From Paludibacter sp. (GTDB taxonomy: Bacteria > Bacteroidota > Bacteroidia > Bacteroidales > Paludibacteraceae), in contig JAQTUE010000025.1 in assembly GCA_028710415.1 (NCBI GenBank), forward strand, positions 1-64,000: a stretch of DNA of 64,000 nt. The letters run 5' to 3'. Below, piece after piece: positions 61,402-64,000 of the stretch (position 1 is its first letter; every line of letters begins with the position of its first letter). Below the pieces are notes generated by a model, which worked only from the letters and a program-made list of their open reading frames with translations, did not search any database and was not told the DNA's origin. The translations under genes were made by a program, and so were the position numbers.

Positions 61402-62066
61402 ACCGAACGATAGAATTTCAGGATTGGGGATTAGTGGAGTACAATGAAGCCTGGGCAAAACAGGAAACGCTCTTTAATACCTCTATTGAACAGAAAATGC
61501 AGGGGCTCGCAACAGAAAATTATCTGGTCTTTTGTGAACATCCCCATGTGTATACCCTGGGCAAAAGTGGAGATGAACATAATATGCTTTTGAATATGAT
61601 TCAGCTGCAGGCCAAGAATGCCACCTTTGTTCATTCCAATAGGGGAGGAGATATCACGTATCATGGTCCCGGCCAGGTAGTAGGGTATCCTATTTTCGAC
61701 TTAGCCAACTTTGAACTGGGGCTCAAGCAATATATCTTCAGGATCGAGGAAGCCATTATCCAAACGCTTTCATCCTATCAAATCCCAACTACCCGCCTGG
61801 AAGGATCCACCGGTGTCTGGCTTGATGTGGGAGCACCTACCTGCCGAAAGATTTGTGCCATCGGAGTGCGTAGTTCCCGGTATGTTACCATGCACGGCTT
61901 TGCACTGAATGTCAACACACAGCTTGAATACTTTAATTACATCAATCCCTGTGGCTTCATTGACAAAGGGGTTACTTCCATGGAAAAAGAATTAGGGGGC
62001 AAGGTTGATATGGACGAACTGAAAGCCAGGTTGATGGCCTCAATTGAGGAAAAGTTTAGTAGGTAG
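61398..62066 (+). CDS. lipB: Octanoyltransferase LipB
   Basis: A 222-residue LipB that moves octanoyl groups from ACP to lipoyl domains. VFCEHPHVYTLGKSG, RGGDITYHGPGQVVGYPIFDL (about 83-103) and KICAIGVRSSRYVTMHGFALNV (about 154-175, with the catalytic Lys; the Cys in NPCGFIDKGVTSM) are the hallmarks. The start overlaps the mtgA stop by four bases (ATGA), so the two are cotranscribed. A GTAG repeat starts at its stop codon. Confidence 0.96.
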   Translation: MNRTIEFQDWGLVEYNEAWAKQETLFNTSIEQKMQGLATENYLVFCEHPHVYTLGKSGDEHNMLLNMIQLQAKNATFVHSNRGGDITYHGPGQVVGYPIFDLANFELGLKQYIFRIEEAIIQTLSSYQIPTTRLEGSTGVWLDVGAPTCRKICAIGVRSSRYVTMHGFALNVNTQLEYFNYINPCGFIDKGVTSMEKELGGKVDMDELKARLMASIEEKFSR

Positions 62067-62140
62067 TTTTTAGTAAGTAGTAGGTAGTGGGTAGTAGGTA
62101 GTTGGTAGTAGGTAGAAAGAAAAAAGTAGAAGGTAGTAAT
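62067..62140. repeat. GTAGTAGGTAGTGGGTAG word repeat after lipB
   Basis: Starts at the lipB stop (the stop TAG lies inside the first word). Its inverted counterpart (CTACTACCTACTACCCACTA) at 62300-62365 leads into the stop of the AsmA gene. Confidence 0.9.
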
Positions 62141-62206
62141 TGAAAAATGCAAATAGCAAGACCAATTTCATATTATAGTTACTAAATATTCAATACCAAA
62201 ATAGTT

Positions 62207-62248
62207 AAACAGTAAGGGTTTCATTGAATATGAAGCCCTTACTGTTTT
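62207..62248. terminator. Bidirectional terminator between lipB and the AsmA gene
   Basis: AAACAGTAAGGGTTTCAT pairs with ATGAAGCCCTTACTGTTTT with one G-U/mismatch, between two convergent genes. Confidence 0.88.
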
Positions 62249-62299
62249 AAAGAAGTTTTTTATGACTACTAATTCTGACTTTTTATTCTTTTAACTACT

Positions 62300-62365
62300 T
62301 ACTGCTTTTTTCTTTCTACCTACTACCCACTACCTACTACCTACTAAAAAAACTACCTACTACTT
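62300..62365. repeat. CTACTACCCACTACC word repeat reaching the AsmA stop
   Basis: CTACTACCTACTACCCACTA words end inside the stop codon of the minus-strand AsmA-like gene (62360-62362). It is the inverted partner of 62067-62140. Confidence 0.88.
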
Positions 62366-64000
62366 ACTCGTTTCCGCTGCTTTCTGAATAATCTTCTTAG
62401 CTTCAACGTCGGCTTTGGCGTTAATATCAGCAGCTTTTTTAGTTGCTTCATCCACCAGCTTTTGTGCACCTGCTTCGGCAATTCTTTTGGTGAATGGATT
62501 GGATGCTTTGGCAACTAACTGGTCTCCTTGCGCTTTTGCATCCGCTATCAGTTTATCGCTTAGTTTTTGTGCTTCATTCCTGATTCGGTCAGCCTGATCC
62601 TGTGCAGTCTTCAAAGCGGCTTCCTTTTGTTTCCTGGCTTCTTCCATGGCTTTCGCCTTCGCCACATCCACTTGTTTATTCACTTCGGTTACTGCTTTTG
62701 CCTTTGCATCGCCCACCATACTATTCAGAGTACCGGTCAAATCCAGCGATATTTTAGGCTTGCTGAAAGTTCCTCCTATTTTCATATTTACTGTTGAGAA
62801 CTGTCCTAATTTAAATTTATCAGGCAGTTGAACTTTGCCGGTATAAGCAATGGATTTATCCAGGCCGGTTGAACCTCCCAGATTCATTTTAATGTTTCCA
62901 AGGGTGACATTAAACGGTTTGGTGTTTAATTTCCCATCTTTTATCTCGAAGTTCAGGCCTAAATCCTTGATGGTTGTATTGGCAAGCTCCGGACGTTTCA
63001 ACGTTGAAGCAAGAGATGTGAGCACCTGTACATTTGATAAACCCACTGATTTGGTAGAAAATGAACCATTCCCAACGAGTGAAGCCAGGTCGGGCATCAT
63101 GTCATTTTGCAACAACGAATTGAATGAGAATTTAGTGGAGAACTTCCCTGAGGCACTACTGAAAACTGGCACTATCTTTTGCAATGTTTCCACTTGTTTG
63201 AAGACTTCATTGAACACCACATCATTGAAATTCAGGTCAAAGTTTACATTCGGCTTTTTAGGGTCGTTAGTACTATACACCCCATTCATGGTGATGTTTC
63301 CTCCAAATGCCTGCAAACCCATATCCTGGAATTTTACATCACCGTCCAATACACGCAGTACGCCTTTTGCATTGGTAAAATTCATTTTCTCGTATACCAG
63401 TTGTTTGAAGTCCGATTGCAACGTAAAATCGATATTCTTAGGAATCACCATCACTGTACGTTTGGTGGTAGCAGTTGCAGGAGCCTTTTTTGTTGCATTT
63501 GCTTCAGGCTTTGCGTTGTCAGGGGTCATAAAGTCACTGACATTGAAATAGTTTGATTGCATCGTCAATTGTCCCTTCAATGTTTTATTGTGCAACGCAT
63601 AGGCCACGAAGTTCTCAAGCTTCCCGGTAGCTGAAATATCGTTACGCCCAATCCTGATCTGCAAAGCTGCCAGGTTCACGTATTGGTTATTGAAAATCAT
63701 GCTGGCTTTTGTAATCGCTATGTCCTGCGGCATTGAGCTCATTTTTGCAATCATATTGGTGATGGTCATGTTGCCGCCAAACTTAAATTTATCATATTGT
63801 TTCGTTTCGTAATACGACATGCGGCCTCCCAAATCGAGATTCATATCGAATACACCACTCAGTTTGGTATCGTTGGATAGCGGGTATATCTCCTGTATAT
63901 TGCCTAAATTCAATTTTCCAACCGCTTTCATCAACAGTTCAGGATCGGACATGGGATAGGCAATTCGCAACTGAGCCATGAAAGGATTTCCACCCAACAA
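62360..64000 (-). CDS. AsmA-family protein, 5' part outside the window
   Basis: The last 546 residues of an AsmA-like protein; the frame continues past the right edge, so the true start is not seen. The repeated beta-rich blocks (SGVFDMNLDLGGRMSYYETKQYDKFKFGGNMTITN; NITMNGVYSTNDPKKPNVNFDLNFNDVVFNEVFKQVETLQKIVPVFSSASGKFSTKFSF) match the AsmA C-terminal region. AsmA-like proteins bridge the periplasm and affect lipid transport to the outer membrane. After about residue 430 comes a long Ala/Lys/Glu-rich coiled coil (VDVAKAKAMEEARKQKEAALKTAQDQADRIR) not present in classical AsmA, common in Bacteroidetes members. Confidence 0.88.
   Translation of the reverse strand: MLGGNPFMAQLRIAYPMSDPELLMKAVGKLNLGNIQEIYPLSNDTKLSGVFDMNLDLGGRMSYYETKQYDKFKFGGNMTITNMIAKMSSMPQDIAITKASMIFNNQYVNLAALQIRIGRNDISATGKLENFVAYALHNKTLKGQLTMQSNYFNVSDFMTPDNAKPEANATKKAPATATTKRTVMVIPKNIDFTLQSDFKQLVYEKMNFTNAKGVLRVLDGDVKFQDMGLQAFGGNITMNGVYSTNDPKKPNVNFDLNFNDVVFNEVFKQVETLQKIVPVFSSASGKFSTKFSFNSLLQNDMMPDLASLVGNGSFSTKSVGLSNVQVLTSLASTLKRPELANTTIKDLGLNFEIKDGKLNTKPFNVTLGNIKMNLGGSTGLDKSIAYTGKVQLPDKFKLGQFSTVNMKIGGTFSKPKISLDLTGTLNSMVGDAKAKAVTEVNKQVDVAKAKAMEEARKQKEAALKTAQDQADRIRNEAQKLSDKLIADAKAQGDQLVAKASNPFTKRIAEAGAQKLVDEATKKAADINAKADVEAKKIIQKAAETSK

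Noticed and set aside
62850..63551. 233-residue plus-strand frame over the AsmA gene
   Set aside because: Antisense shadow; the minus-strand AsmA frame has clear family patterns and this one has none.

Overview
The window looks like chromosome of a member of the Bacteroidetes (Bacteroidota), probably in or near the Bacteroidales. Promoters follow the phylum pattern of TTG, about 19-20 bases, then TAnnTTTG (clear examples before metK, the arsR-like gene, sufS, dinB and ffh). Start sites lack obvious Shine-Dalgarno sequences. The gene order ftsX - DUF3098 - uppP - truB - queA and many of the families (DUF4256, PPi-dependent phosphofructokinase, SUF cysteine desulfurase with SufE) also fit. I saw no rRNA, tRNA or CRISPR array.

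Layout. 0-4.3 kb: iron-sulfur assembly genes (SufT-like, SufE, SufS) around an LpxH-like hydrolase and a DUF2442 gene framed by nested inverted repeats. 5-10 kb: an AT-rich accessory island with a Dam-type adenine methylase two bases upstream of a 783-residue protein that joins a nuclease-like domain, a DGQHR (DndB-like) domain and a HEPN-like tail. This is the best candidate for an undescribed defence or modification system. 10-25 kb: small adaptive genes (ArsR/SRPBCC/DoxX operon, DUF4256, YdeI-like, a phosphoesterase, an unusual SDR with a zinc ribbon, several secreted unknowns, an S41 lipoprotein protease, a DUF4160-DUF2442 pair, dinB). 25-32 kb: the YfhO-like protein and the conserved envelope/tRNA-modification cluster. 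31.8-42 kb, mostly minus strand: a MntA-HepT toxin-antitoxin pair, PBP1A, metK behind a SAM-II-like riboswitch, small enzymes, and two nitroreductase-like genes with a TetR regulator whose probable operator occurs twice. 42-48 kb: mannonate catabolism (uxuA plus a dehydrogenase), ffh, folD, rsmE. 48-55 kb: yaaA, two tandem outer-membrane barrels, PPi-PFK, a DEAD-box helicase. 55-64 kb: a palindromic MITE-like element, a large FAD/Fe-S 2-hydroxyacid dehydrogenase, an XRE regulator followed by the 3' remnant of a hipA gene, AlaX, mtgA-lipB, and the 3' part of an AsmA-family gene that runs off the right edge.

The most pervasive unusual feature is a set of word-like short repeats between genes. 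One family (TTTCAAAC words) ends right before start codons of lpxH, sufE and folD, always in the same orientation relative to the gene. Other families (ACACAGAT, GTAGTAGGTA, AATCAACTTAATCAA, GACACAA and others) start at or within a few bases of stop codons. Their positions, not their sequences, are shared, which points to a common process acting on untranslated regions.

All calls are made by reading the sequence and recalling protein families. No search was run, so family names for small or divergent proteins are provisional.
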